NCBI GenBank assembly: GCA_016932415.1
Contig: JAFGCX010000020.1
Location: forward strand, 248,001-312,000
DNA from: Candidatus Krumholzibacteriota bacterium
Lineage (GTDB): Bacteria > Krumholzibacteriota > Krumholzibacteriia > Krumholzibacteriales > Krumholzibacteriaceae
Direction of reading: 5' to 3'
DNA: 64,000 nt
Positions 9,801 through 16,780 of the stretch are shown one piece after another. The notes beneath the pieces were generated by a model that saw nothing but the letters and a program-made list of their open reading frames with translations, did no database searches and was not told the origin of the DNA. Each line of letters opens with the position of its first letter. Positions within the stretch are counted from its first letter, which is position 1. The position numbers and the translations under genes are program-made.

Positions 9801-10799
9801 GTCGAGATTATCCGGATCAATATGATCTTTCCACCCCCTGGTTCCCAGCCCGTGGAAAAGGATAGACTCACCCGGAGAGAAAGCGCCCAGGTCTGCGCCA
9901 ATATAATGGATCGCGTGTTCCGTCATATGGTAATCTTCCTCGAAACTTCCTCCATCATCGAGCTCTTCGGGCTGCCGAAGTGGTCCCGAGGAAAAGATCC
10001 TCATAGTGGCCGGATCGATCAAAAGCGGATTTATACCCGCCGAATAGAGGTCGTTATAAGTGACCTGGTAGATACCTGAAGAACCGACTGTCAATCTGAC
10101 CCAGTTATCCGACAGGGCAAACTCGAAGGGAGTCCTTGCCAGAGGTCTGAGGATTTCCGGACTACTTCTCCAGGCACTTGCCTGTGAGGCATTGACAATG
10201 AACCTGTCTCCCGGCATCTCGACTGTCGCGTGATCCTCTGGCCAGCTTTTCACTCTACTTTCCGGGTCGAAGGAAAGGCGGATCGTTATGCTGCTCGAGT
10301 ATACGAGTCTGGAACTCTCCGCGTCGAAAAGCACGGGATAAAGATCGATCAGGACTAGATGCCTTTTCCTGTAGACCCCCGTGGCGGCGATCACCGCATG
10401 TTCCCCTGCCGTAAGGATCGATCTGTCCGACAGGATCCTGATCGCCTCTTCAGGGCTGCCGGTTCCGTCGAACCAGACTTCAGGCAGGACTCCCTCGATA
10501 AAAGAGGGTTCCTTTTCCACGACCTGAAGTCTGATCCCACGGTCTGCTGGCACTTCGAAGAAAAATCTCTGGACCGGAAGAACCGGTCTTCCATCTATCT
10601 TTTCACTTATATATCCCGGGATCGCGATCCTGGACAGGGGTTGAGCGTCTCCCTGTCCCAGGGGAGTAACGACCGGCCTGCCCGGAGTGAACCTTACCGT
10701 CACGCTCGCGCGGTCACTTCCGATTATCTCGTAATCGGCTGCGGAAACGGCCGAAGGAATGATCATCGATATGGCCAGTAAGAAAAGAGCGCTCTTCAT
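6822..10799 (-). CDS. porU: PorU-type T9SS sortase, peptidase family C25 (gingipain-like)
   Basis: A 1325-residue protein with a signal peptide (residues 1-20). The large N-terminal beta-rich region matches PorU in size. The C25 caspase-like domain is clear: Y-I-G-H-G-A-P with catalytic His at 850 and F-S-C-S-V-A-N-I-E with catalytic Cys at 884, followed by D-G-G-A-I-A-V-I-G-G-T-G. The last 92 residues (from FNMPNPVRV, about 1234) make a FlgD/T9SS-like domain with YWDGRDRAGD..ANGTYIYMI and a basic end (KVVLLR). PorU cleaves client sorting domains and attaches the proteins to surface lipid in Bacteroidota; that activity here is inferred from the family. The ATG overlaps the stop of the upstream membrane protein gene (ATGA), so it is translationally coupled. 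A secreted gingipain-like protease is the alternative, but the neighbouring PorV gene argues for PorU. Confidence 0.85.
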   Translation of the reverse strand: MKSALFLLAISMIIPSAVSAADYEIIGSDRASVTVRFTPGRPVVTPLGQGDAQPLSRIAIPGYISEKIDGRPVLPVQRFFFEVPADRGIRLQVVEKEPSFIEGVLPEVWFDGTGSPEEAIRILSDRSILTAGEHAVIAATGVYRKRHLVLIDLYPVLFDAESSRLVYSSSITIRLSFDPESRVKSWPEDHATVEMPGDRFIVNASQASAWRSSPEILRPLARTPFEFALSDNWVRLTVGSSGIYQVTYNDLYSAGINPLLIDPATMRIFSSGPLRQPEELDDGGSFEEDYHMTEHAIHYIGADLGAFSPGESILFHGLGTRGWKDHIDPDNLDLEFYEHPYAKENIYWLTWGGSFPSGPRRMAERDVSNLPADPDTVIDSYQHRLHNEQDYAYDPQYTDDGWYWRLLGYGNNLFTNNFTLSDVTDGSGMLRSIAYSPYDSFELVISDFFINGTKVGSLDWRSVHEKFVPETLMVDLDNLLDSSNQFKVSIQTGDFMYMMWYDIFYKRDLIALDGAIDFFTPRFDGRAGFAISGFPSGGIYLLDVTSFGSPAFLTTEDITGGIIEFEDVIGGARRHYLAAASNVLLTPGIEAISARGEAPVSLRDDPVSPHMLIVHNGRFEDAASMLAGYRETNLPGTVDPVVRAVDIDDIYDNFSNGMKDPIAIRNYVKFLYDNFSDAEGPIIRYLVLMGNGTNDPRDILGTGNDYLPLFMKDYGREVVEDDDHFVRLDDSDDWFIDVAIGRMPVFTAAQAQRWVRDIIEYESGDDMGEWRDEVILVADDEFSTHTDCDFGFLDTSEDMTLDYTYFPDFIDFNKIYLHEYPFDGNFKPGARQALRDAWNDGALIINYIGHGAPNVMADEVVMEKADIPALTNGNKRPLFLAFSCSVANIESPFQTSIGQDLVLSGDGGAIAVIGGTGGTYADPNKTINYRFMMALFTSEDSTGTETLGNAMIFAKPYSSIPSNQLSLAQFLILGDPATKIALPSYQVEHERSEIDSMLTGKRYTFHGTVRSGGAVYESFNGKADIIIQESSREVNEPHPCIPLATIKYDLPGKSLFRGSVDVTGGRFTADFVVPLRCRTGSKARVRSYISSLNADGVGADDHLLIMNNPDPPDNQSPPDIDIYFAGQADKVKKGAILNVEISDTDGISILGKDPQSSIYLEFDRSGYFRAVTDYFKYDHGSSTKGKVEYPIPSGFTPGDHSVVVRAFDNLGAQANDTLQFEMIEDGLYTISDVFNMPNPVRVSTNFIFQLSSVADVILRLYNVSGREIWSSKIYGREGYNSIYWDGRDRAGDIPANGTYIYMIDVSFRNSYNRSETVTGKVVLLR

Positions 10800-11203
10800 G
10801 CAGCCCTCCAGATCAAAAACCCAATCACAACCACGGAGAAAAAGACCTGGAGTGACAGGTTTACCGTCCCCGCCCTTCCACCGTGGGGAAGCATCCCCGA
10901 ATGCGTGGGGAATATCTTTCGTCCACTCGTTATCTTTCCGGTCTTTACGAGAAGGTTCTCCATGTCGGGAAGCGCCGCGATCACGCCCCCCGCGATAATG
11001 GGAAGGGAATAGACTCCACCGGCAAGAAGGATAGCCAGCGCGACCAGTCCCAGTACTATCTCAAGGATCATATTCTCAAAATCGAAGTGAGGGATCATAT
11101 CGAGAATTGCGTGGCTGCCAAGAGCCAGTACGGGCATAAGAGCAATATGAGGAGCATAAGCGCTTACCACCGCGCCGGCGGCAAAATGGGTGAACACGCA
11201 CAT
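10796..11203 (-). CDS. small multi-pass membrane protein, resembling YdjM-type membrane-bound hydrolases
   Basis: A 135-residue protein with about four hydrophobic segments. It has T-H-F-A-A-G at residues 5-10, S-H-A-I-L-D-M-I-P-H-F-D around residues 30-41, A-L-P-D-M-E-N around 76-82 and P-T-H-S-G-M-L-P-H around 99-107. His and Asp spaced in and next to membrane segments recall the DUF457/YdjM class of membrane-bound metal-dependent hydrolases, but the match is partial and I cannot confirm activity. The stop overlaps the PorU start by four bases, and the Trm112-like gene ends 18 nt upstream, so the three genes are probably one transcript. Confidence 0.65.
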   Translation of the reverse strand: MCVFTHFAAGAVVSAYAPHIALMPVLALGSHAILDMIPHFDFENMILEIVLGLVALAILLAGGVYSLPIIAGGVIAALPDMENLLVKTGKITSGRKIFPTHSGMLPHGGRAGTVNLSLQVFFSVVVIGFLIWRAA

Positions 11204-11221
11204 CTCTTCCAGCCTCCAGGC

Positions 11222-11392
11222 TTACGACTCGATATTCTCCGAACGCTCGACGAGCATTATCGGGATATCATCCTCTACAGGATATCTTACAGAGCATTCA
11301 TTACAGACAAGCCATTTCTCATCATCACTCAGGATGACCTTTTCATGGCACCTGGGGCAGGCCAGAATGTCCAGAAGGTCTTTTCTGATCAT
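11222..11392 (-). CDS. Trm112-family protein (UPF0434/YcaR-like)
   Basis: A 56-residue protein that starts at ATG 11390-11392 behind AGGGAGG. It has the family pattern: MIRKDLLDILACPRCHEKV at the start, two CxxC-like zinc pairs (C12-x2-C15 and C30-x2-C33), then a basic R-Y-P-V-E-D-D-I-P-I-M-L end. Trm112-like proteins are small zinc-ribbon partners that activate methyltransferases in eukaryotes and archaea; the bacterial YcaR-like members are poorly characterised. It is encoded upstream of the small membrane protein and PorU. The gene begins only 18 nt after a strong hairpin, so its transcript either starts very close to the gene or results from read-through. Confidence 0.85.
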   Translation of the reverse strand: MIRKDLLDILACPRCHEKVILSDDEKWLVCNECSVRYPVEDDIPIMLVERSENIES

Positions 11393-11410
11393 ATCCCTGT
11401 TCCTCCCTAA

Positions 11411-11456
11411 ATAAAAATCCCTGACCGCATGGAAAATCGTCGTTCCATATCAGGGA
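11411..11456 (-). terminator. intrinsic terminator downstream of accA
   Basis: Read on the minus strand, TCCCTGA (11450-11456) pairs with TCAGGGA (11418-11424), extended by ATGGAA/TTCCAT inside, and is followed by TTTTTATTT. The stem is long and the T tract is good. It lies about 130 nt after the accA stop and just ahead of the Trm112-like gene. Confidence 0.75.
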
Positions 11457-11583
11457 CCTGCAACGTTGTTGTATTTTACCTTTTCAAATCCTTTAAGCTG
11501 GCCCTTAGATTATAGACTATCCTTTCAGGTCGGGTCAAGGATAAAAGTCCCGCTGCCTTTCCTGATAGATCGGGGAAGTTCCC

Positions 11584-12564
11584 CTACGCTCCTTTCGGGG
11601 AATCCTTATCCCCATCTTCAAACTTGCCCATCGCGAAGAATTTCTCTTCTCTTTTTTTCAAAAGAAGGTCAAGCGGCTCCTCGCTCAGTCTCTGAAATTC
11701 ACCGATGACTCTCTCGGCGAGATTTTTCGCGTTTCCCTGCGGATCCCTGTGGGCCGCTCCGTGGACTTCCTCGATAATCGCGTCTATAACTCCGAACTTA
11801 AGGCAATCTCTGGATGTAAGCTTTAGAGAAGCAGCAGCTTCCGGAGCTTTTTCCCTGCTGTTCCAGAGTATCGCCGCGCATCCTTCAGGCGAGATCACGG
11901 AATAGACGGCATGCTCCATCATCAGTATCGCATCGCCGACGGCGAGCGCGAGCGCTCCGCCGCTGCCCCCTTCTCCGATGATCACGACAACTATCGGAGT
12001 CCTGATCCCGAAGATCTCCTTGAGATTATCGGCTATCGCTCTCGGCTGGCCTCTCTGTTCCGCTTCTATGCCGGGATAGGCACCCGGCGTGTCAATAATC
12101 GACAGGACCGGCATGCTGAATTTTTCCGCCATCCGGAAAAGTCTCAGGCTTTTCCTGAACCCCTCCGGCCTGGCCATACCGAAATTCCTCGCGATCCTTT
12201 CGCGCGTGTTCCTCCCCTTTTCATGTCCGACGATCATAAGTTTCATTCCGGAGAGATCGCCTATTCCTCCGACAACAGCGGTATCGTCACCGTAATACCT
12301 GTCGCCGTGCAATTCCTCGAAATGATCGGTGATAAGACGGATGTAATCGAGAGTCGTCGGCCTTTTTGGATGTCTGGCCAGAAGTACATTCTCCCACGGA
12401 GAAAGGGATCTGTATATCTTTGATTCGAGTTCAGCCAGCCTGTCCATGAGTTTCGATATTTCACCGGTATTGACTTTGCCGCTATGCTTGAGATCTTCTA
12501 TCTTTTTTTGAAGTTCGAAAACCGGTTTTTCAAACTCGAGGATCCCCGATTCCTGTTTTTCCAT
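11584..12564 (-). CDS. accA: acetyl-CoA carboxylase carboxyltransferase subunit alpha
   Basis: A 326-residue protein, close to the 319 of E. coli AccA. It has the N-terminal coiled region (FEKPVFELQKKIEDLKHSG), RPTTLDYI, the G-D-R-x-x-x-D-D segment, and the carboxyltransferase loop G-E-G-G-S-G-G-A-L-A-L-A-V-G-D, followed by S-V-I-S-P-E-G-C-A-A-I-L. With AccD it transfers carboxyl from biotin-carboxyl carrier to acetyl-CoA, giving malonyl-CoA for fatty acid synthesis in the cytoplasm. AccD is not in this window. The gene follows dnaE and a YjbH-like gene on the same strand, recalling the dnaE-accA order of enterobacteria. A terminator closes the unit at 11411-11456. Confidence 0.95.
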   Translation of the reverse strand: MEKQESGILEFEKPVFELQKKIEDLKHSGKVNTGEISKLMDRLAELESKIYRSLSPWENVLLARHPKRPTTLDYIRLITDHFEELHGDRYYGDDTAVVGGIGDLSGMKLMIVGHEKGRNTRERIARNFGMARPEGFRKSLRLFRMAEKFSMPVLSIIDTPGAYPGIEAEQRGQPRAIADNLKEIFGIRTPIVVVIIGEGGSGGALALAVGDAILMMEHAVYSVISPEGCAAILWNSREKAPEAAASLKLTSRDCLKFGVIDAIIEEVHGAAHRDPQGNAKNLAERVIGEFQRLSEEPLDLLLKKREEKFFAMGKFEDGDKDSPKGA

Positions 12565-12575
12565 GATCTTCGCCT

Positions 12576-13346
12576 TTAGAAATAATCGATGAATAAAATC
12601 TCGATCGCCCTCGCCACGCCCGGTTCACGATTATAGTTATCAAGCAGGTCCCTGAACAGTATCCTGATCCGCAGATTTTCCTTATAATCGAACCTGATAC
12701 CGGTATCCAGATATCCCCTGCCTTCTGTTCTGCAGGAAGCGAGATCTGCGTCGTCGTCGTTCATCGCAGGACTGTACTCAAAGAGAAGGGACATCCCCGA
12801 CAGCGCTTCCAGTGAAAATCCGGCAAAGAAATCCATTCCCTTTTCATCGGCGTCTTCCATCGAGTAATTGATGCCTCCATGGAACGATATATTCCTTAAG
12901 AAATAGTAGTTCTTGCTGAGAACGGCGTAAAAACCCTTCGATTTTCTTTCGTACCTTTCGTCAGCCTCGCTGTAAGCTTCTTCACCCTGCGTATCTATCC
13001 CTATTGCGAGGGCGGGCCCGGCGATCGATTCATCAAGTATCCTAAGCCTCGCCTGGAATCCCGGCATATCATTGATATCTATATCTCCGCGTCCTATGAA
13101 CTCCTGTATCCCGAACGAGGCTCCCATCATCAACCGGTCATGAAACCCTACTTTGACACCAAAGAGGAGCCCGCTTCTCGGACCGATCGAGCCTTCGAAC
13201 ATGTAACTCCCGTGAGGTATTATTCCAGCAGTCGGGCTGTCTATCAGACTGATATCCTCGAAGACCTGAGCTGCCGATGGAAGGGAAAACAGACAGATTA
13301 CTACAGTGAACGCGCAAATCAAGCATCTATGAAGAGACTTCGACAT
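12576..13346 (-). CDS. YjbH-like outer-membrane beta-barrel protein
   Basis: A 256-residue protein with a signal peptide (residues 1-26, ending PSAAQ). The mature part starts with SLIDSPTAGIIPHGSY and continues through alternating strands such as GVKVGFHDRLMMGASFGIQ, KGFYAVLSKNYYFL and LSLLFEYSPAMNDD-like segments, ending in phenylalanine (IDYF). This pattern is common in YjbH/DUF940-like barrels of FCB bacteria, whose role is not settled. The gene overlaps the end of dnaE by 20 bp and is followed by accA after 11 bp, so it is locked inside a housekeeping operon. Transport of a lipid or glycan across the outer membrane is possible but not shown by the sequence. Confidence 0.65.
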   Translation of the reverse strand: MSKSLHRCLICAFTVVICLFSLPSAAQVFEDISLIDSPTAGIIPHGSYMFEGSIGPRSGLLFGVKVGFHDRLMMGASFGIQEFIGRGDIDINDMPGFQARLRILDESIAGPALAIGIDTQGEEAYSEADERYERKSKGFYAVLSKNYYFLRNISFHGGINYSMEDADEKGMDFFAGFSLEALSGMSLLFEYSPAMNDDDADLASCRTEGRGYLDTGIRFDYKENLRIRILFRDLLDNYNREPGVARAIEILFIDYF

Positions 13347-16300
13347 TTTCCACCCCCGTCAGATTCCTGAGTTCCCTCAACATGTCGAGATCGGGTGATA
13401 CTCCCGAATCTCTGGAACGTATAGTATACATTTCACCACCATTGTTCTTCCAGTGAAAGATGAGATCTTTCCCTCCGGAATTCCGGTGAACGATTTCCGA
13501 TATAACCTTCAGATCCTTTTCTCCGAACTCCCCCGGGCTGAGCGTCAGATGGACCTTTCTTGAAAGGAAACGGACCGCCTCATCGATCGAATATACTTTA
13601 TCAGCAATGAGCTTCGTATCTCCCCTGTCCTTGACAGATATCTTGCCGACGATTACGACGAGATTATCCTTCTCCAATTTGATTCTACCTGATTCATAGA
13701 GGCTTGAAAAGATTATCGCCTCACAAGTGCCGTGAAAATCCTCGATCGTCACGAAAGACATCTGTTTTCCCTTGCGGTCAAGGATCACCCGCGATTCAGT
13801 CACAAGCCCGGCAAGTACTACCTGTGTCCTGTTGGGTTTGTCGGTCAGCGATGAACTGTCAACCGTTATGATCCTGCCAAGCATCCCCATGTACCTGTCC
13901 ATCGGATGGCCTGAAAAATAGAAACCAAGAGATTCCTTCTCGCGATGGAGTGTTTCGCTGTCATCCCAGTCCTGCGCGTCTTCGAGCCTGTCCGAGTCAG
14001 CGACGGAAGGATCTTCCACGAATCCGAGGAAAGTCTGTCCACGGTCTCTCTCTGATTGTCTTTTCTGCGCCCGCGACATCACTCGTTCGAGTGAGGCCAT
14101 CTTCTGGGCTCTCGTGCCGGGAAGAGTATCCATAGCGCCGCTCTGGATAAGGTTTTCAAGCACTCTCTTGTTCATTACCCTGAGATCGACCCTGTCGCAG
14201 AAATCATATATATCGGTGAAAGGACCATCTTTTCTCGCCTCGATCGCGCTCATCACCGCTTTCTCCCCGATGTTCTTGATCGCCGCGAGGCCGTATGTTA
14301 TCTCTCCACCGGAGAGTCCAAAAGCGACTCCGCTGCTGTTTATATCAGGGGGTCTTACCTTGAGCCCAAGATTCCTGCATTCTTCAAGAAGGATGATCAG
14401 CCGGTTCGTGTCACCCATATCGCTCGTCATCGCCGCGGCCATGAACGCGTCCGGGTAATGAGCCTTGAGCCAGGCAGTCCTCATCGATATCATGGCGTAG
14501 GCGGCCGAATGAGACTTGTTGAATCCATAACCTGAGAAAAACGCCATGAGGTCGAATATCTTTCCCGCCTTCTTTTCAGGTATCCCCCTTTCGATAGCGC
14601 CCCTGATAAATGCTTCGCCCTGCCTGGCCATTTCTTTCTCGTTCTTCTTGCCCATGGCTCGACGCAATATATCGGCCTGTCCGAGAGAGAATCCTCCGAG
14701 ATCGCTCGCGATTCTCATGACCTGCTCCTGGTAGAGGATCACTCCATAAGTCTCTTTCAGGATCGGTTCGAGGCTGGGATGGACATACTTGATCTTCTTG
14801 CGTCCGTGTTTGCATTCTATAAAATCGGTGACCATATCGCTGCCGAGCGGTCCCGGCCTGTAGAGGGCGTTTACCGCCGTGATATCCCCGAAGGTGGTCG
14901 GTTCGATCTTTCTGAGCAATTCACGCATCCCACTGCTTTCAAGCTGAAATACGCTTATTGTCTGACCCTTGCTGAGCAGGGAGAAAGTCTTCTCGTCATC
15001 GAGCGGGATCGATTCGATATCCAGGTCGACATCGTATTCGCTCCTAATCAGCTCGATCGTATTATCCATGTGCGAAAGGGTCTTGAGCCCGAGTATATCT
15101 ATTTTCAGGAGACCTATGCTTTCGAGTATCTTCATCTCGTACTGCGTTGTCGTCTCGCCTTTGTTCGATCGATATAAAGGCACATGATCGACAAGCCTGG
15201 TCGGTGTGATCACAAGTCCCGCCGCATGAGTCGACGCGTGCCTGGCCAGTCCCTCCAGCTTGATCGAAAGATCGACGAGGCGCTTTATCTGCGGATCATT
15301 GTCGTACCGTTCCCTGAACTCCGGCACATTCTTGAGCGCTTTCGCCAGTGTCGTGCCTGGAACGGCCGGTATCAGTTTGGCGAGCGAATCGACCTCGCCG
15401 TACGGGACCTTCAGTACCCTGCCGACATCCCTGACGACAGCTCTCGCGGCCATGCGGCCGAAAGTGATTATCTGGCAGACATTCTCGTTGCCGTATTTGT
15501 TGACAACATGGTCGATCACCTTCTGCCTCTTTTCATCGCAGAAATCGATGTCGATGTCAGGCATCGAGACCCTTTCAGGGTTGAGAAACCGCTCAAAAAG
15601 AAGGCCGTTCTTAATCGGATCTATCGTCGTGATCCCCAGGACGAAACAGATGATGCTGCCCGCCGCCGAACCCCTGCCCGGCCCGACCGGTATCCCCATC
15701 TCCCCGGCGGTGTTGACTATGTCCCAGACAATCAGGAAATATCCCGAATAATTCATCTTCCTGATTACGTCGAGTTCATACCTTACTCTCTCCTCGATCT
15801 CCTCCGTCATCTCAATGAACGCTCCGGGAAGCCTTTCCCTTACAAGATGCTCAAGGTAATCGCCAGCCGTGCTGAACGGTTCCGGGATAGGGAATACGGG
15901 AAGATGAAGGCCCGTATCGGCAAGATCGAAATCGCACTTTCCCGCGATCTCGAGAGTGGTCTCGAGTGATTCGGGATATTCGGCAAAGAGGCGGGCCATA
16001 GTCTCGGGATCCTTGAACCATGTCTCGCTGTGAGATCTAAGGACCCGGTTGGGATCGTCAAGGTCTTTTCCCGTCTGCAGGCACAAAAGGACATCGTGCG
16101 CGTCATGATCATCCTTTTCGCAGAAATGACAATCATTGGTCGCTACCGTCCTGATCCCCAGTTCGCCGGCGAGTTTTACGAGCTTCGGGAGCAATTCCAC
16201 TTCTTCAGGGATCCCGTGATTCTGAAGTTCGATATAGAAATCTCCCGGTTCGAATATCGACATCATTCTTCGGGCGAGGCTTCTTGCTTCTTCCCATTTT

Positions 16301-16758
16301 CCTTCGCGGATCAGTTTGGGGATGCTCCCCTGCAGACAGGCGCTCAGTCCGATCAACCCTTCGGAATATTTTTCCAGAAGCTCCAGGTCGATCCTCGGTT
16401 TATAGTAGAACCCCTCGAGATATGCTATCGATGATAGCTTTAAAAGGTTCCTGTATCCCGTGTCGTTTTTTACCAGCAGAACGAGATGGTCGTTTCTCGT
16501 CCTTCCCCTGACCGATACTTTTTCGAGGTGTCCGCCGGGAGCAAGGTACGTCTCCATCCCGAGGATCGGCTTGATCCCCGCTTTTTTTGCCGCCCTGTAG
16601 AACGGGACGGCACCGAACATGTTGCCGTGGTCTGTAAGCGCGACGGCGCTCATCCCCATCTTTTTCGCCGATGAGACCATATCGCTGATCCTGAAAGCGC
16701 CGTCCAGAAGACTGTATTCCGAATGATTGTGAAGGTGTACGAAGTTCGCGCCAGCCAT
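13327..16758 (-). CDS. dnaE: DNA polymerase III subunit alpha
   Basis: A 1143-residue replicative polymerase (E. coli 1160). The PHP domain keeps its metal-binding histidines (FVHLHNHSEYSLLDG, H8, H10, H12; T-D-H-G-N; N-D-C-H-F; D-D-H-D-A-H), so a PHP exonuclease activity is possible, unlike in E. coli where it is degenerate. The palm has PDIDIDFCDEKR with D401 and D403, the same numbering as the E. coli catalytic pair. GPGRGSAAGS, the finger region (Y-Q-E-Q-V-M-R-I-A), helix-hairpin-helix and OB-fold regions follow in the usual order. It starts 22 nt after an M23 peptidase gene and overlaps the YjbH-like gene by 20 bp. Confidence 0.97.
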   Translation of the reverse strand: MAGANFVHLHNHSEYSLLDGAFRISDMVSSAKKMGMSAVALTDHGNMFGAVPFYRAAKKAGIKPILGMETYLAPGGHLEKVSVRGRTRNDHLVLLVKNDTGYRNLLKLSSIAYLEGFYYKPRIDLELLEKYSEGLIGLSACLQGSIPKLIREGKWEEARSLARRMMSIFEPGDFYIELQNHGIPEEVELLPKLVKLAGELGIRTVATNDCHFCEKDDHDAHDVLLCLQTGKDLDDPNRVLRSHSETWFKDPETMARLFAEYPESLETTLEIAGKCDFDLADTGLHLPVFPIPEPFSTAGDYLEHLVRERLPGAFIEMTEEIEERVRYELDVIRKMNYSGYFLIVWDIVNTAGEMGIPVGPGRGSAAGSIICFVLGITTIDPIKNGLLFERFLNPERVSMPDIDIDFCDEKRQKVIDHVVNKYGNENVCQIITFGRMAARAVVRDVGRVLKVPYGEVDSLAKLIPAVPGTTLAKALKNVPEFRERYDNDPQIKRLVDLSIKLEGLARHASTHAAGLVITPTRLVDHVPLYRSNKGETTTQYEMKILESIGLLKIDILGLKTLSHMDNTIELIRSEYDVDLDIESIPLDDEKTFSLLSKGQTISVFQLESSGMRELLRKIEPTTFGDITAVNALYRPGPLGSDMVTDFIECKHGRKKIKYVHPSLEPILKETYGVILYQEQVMRIASDLGGFSLGQADILRRAMGKKNEKEMARQGEAFIRGAIERGIPEKKAGKIFDLMAFFSGYGFNKSHSAAYAMISMRTAWLKAHYPDAFMAAAMTSDMGDTNRLIILLEECRNLGLKVRPPDINSSGVAFGLSGGEITYGLAAIKNIGEKAVMSAIEARKDGPFTDIYDFCDRVDLRVMNKRVLENLIQSGAMDTLPGTRAQKMASLERVMSRAQKRQSERDRGQTFLGFVEDPSVADSDRLEDAQDWDDSETLHREKESLGFYFSGHPMDRYMGMLGRIITVDSSSLTDKPNRTQVVLAGLVTESRVILDRKGKQMSFVTIEDFHGTCEAIIFSSLYESGRIKLEKDNLVVIVGKISVKDRGDTKLIADKVYSIDEAVRFLSRKVHLTLSPGEFGEKDLKVISEIVHRNSGGKDLIFHWKNNGGEMYTIRSRDSGVSPDLDMLRELRNLTGVENVEVSS

Positions 16759-16780
16759 CGGTCATTTTCCTTTCGGTCGC

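Noticed and set aside
15184-15969. 261-residue frame on the plus strand inside dnaE
   Set aside because: It is antisense to the well-conserved dnaE reading frame and has no family features.
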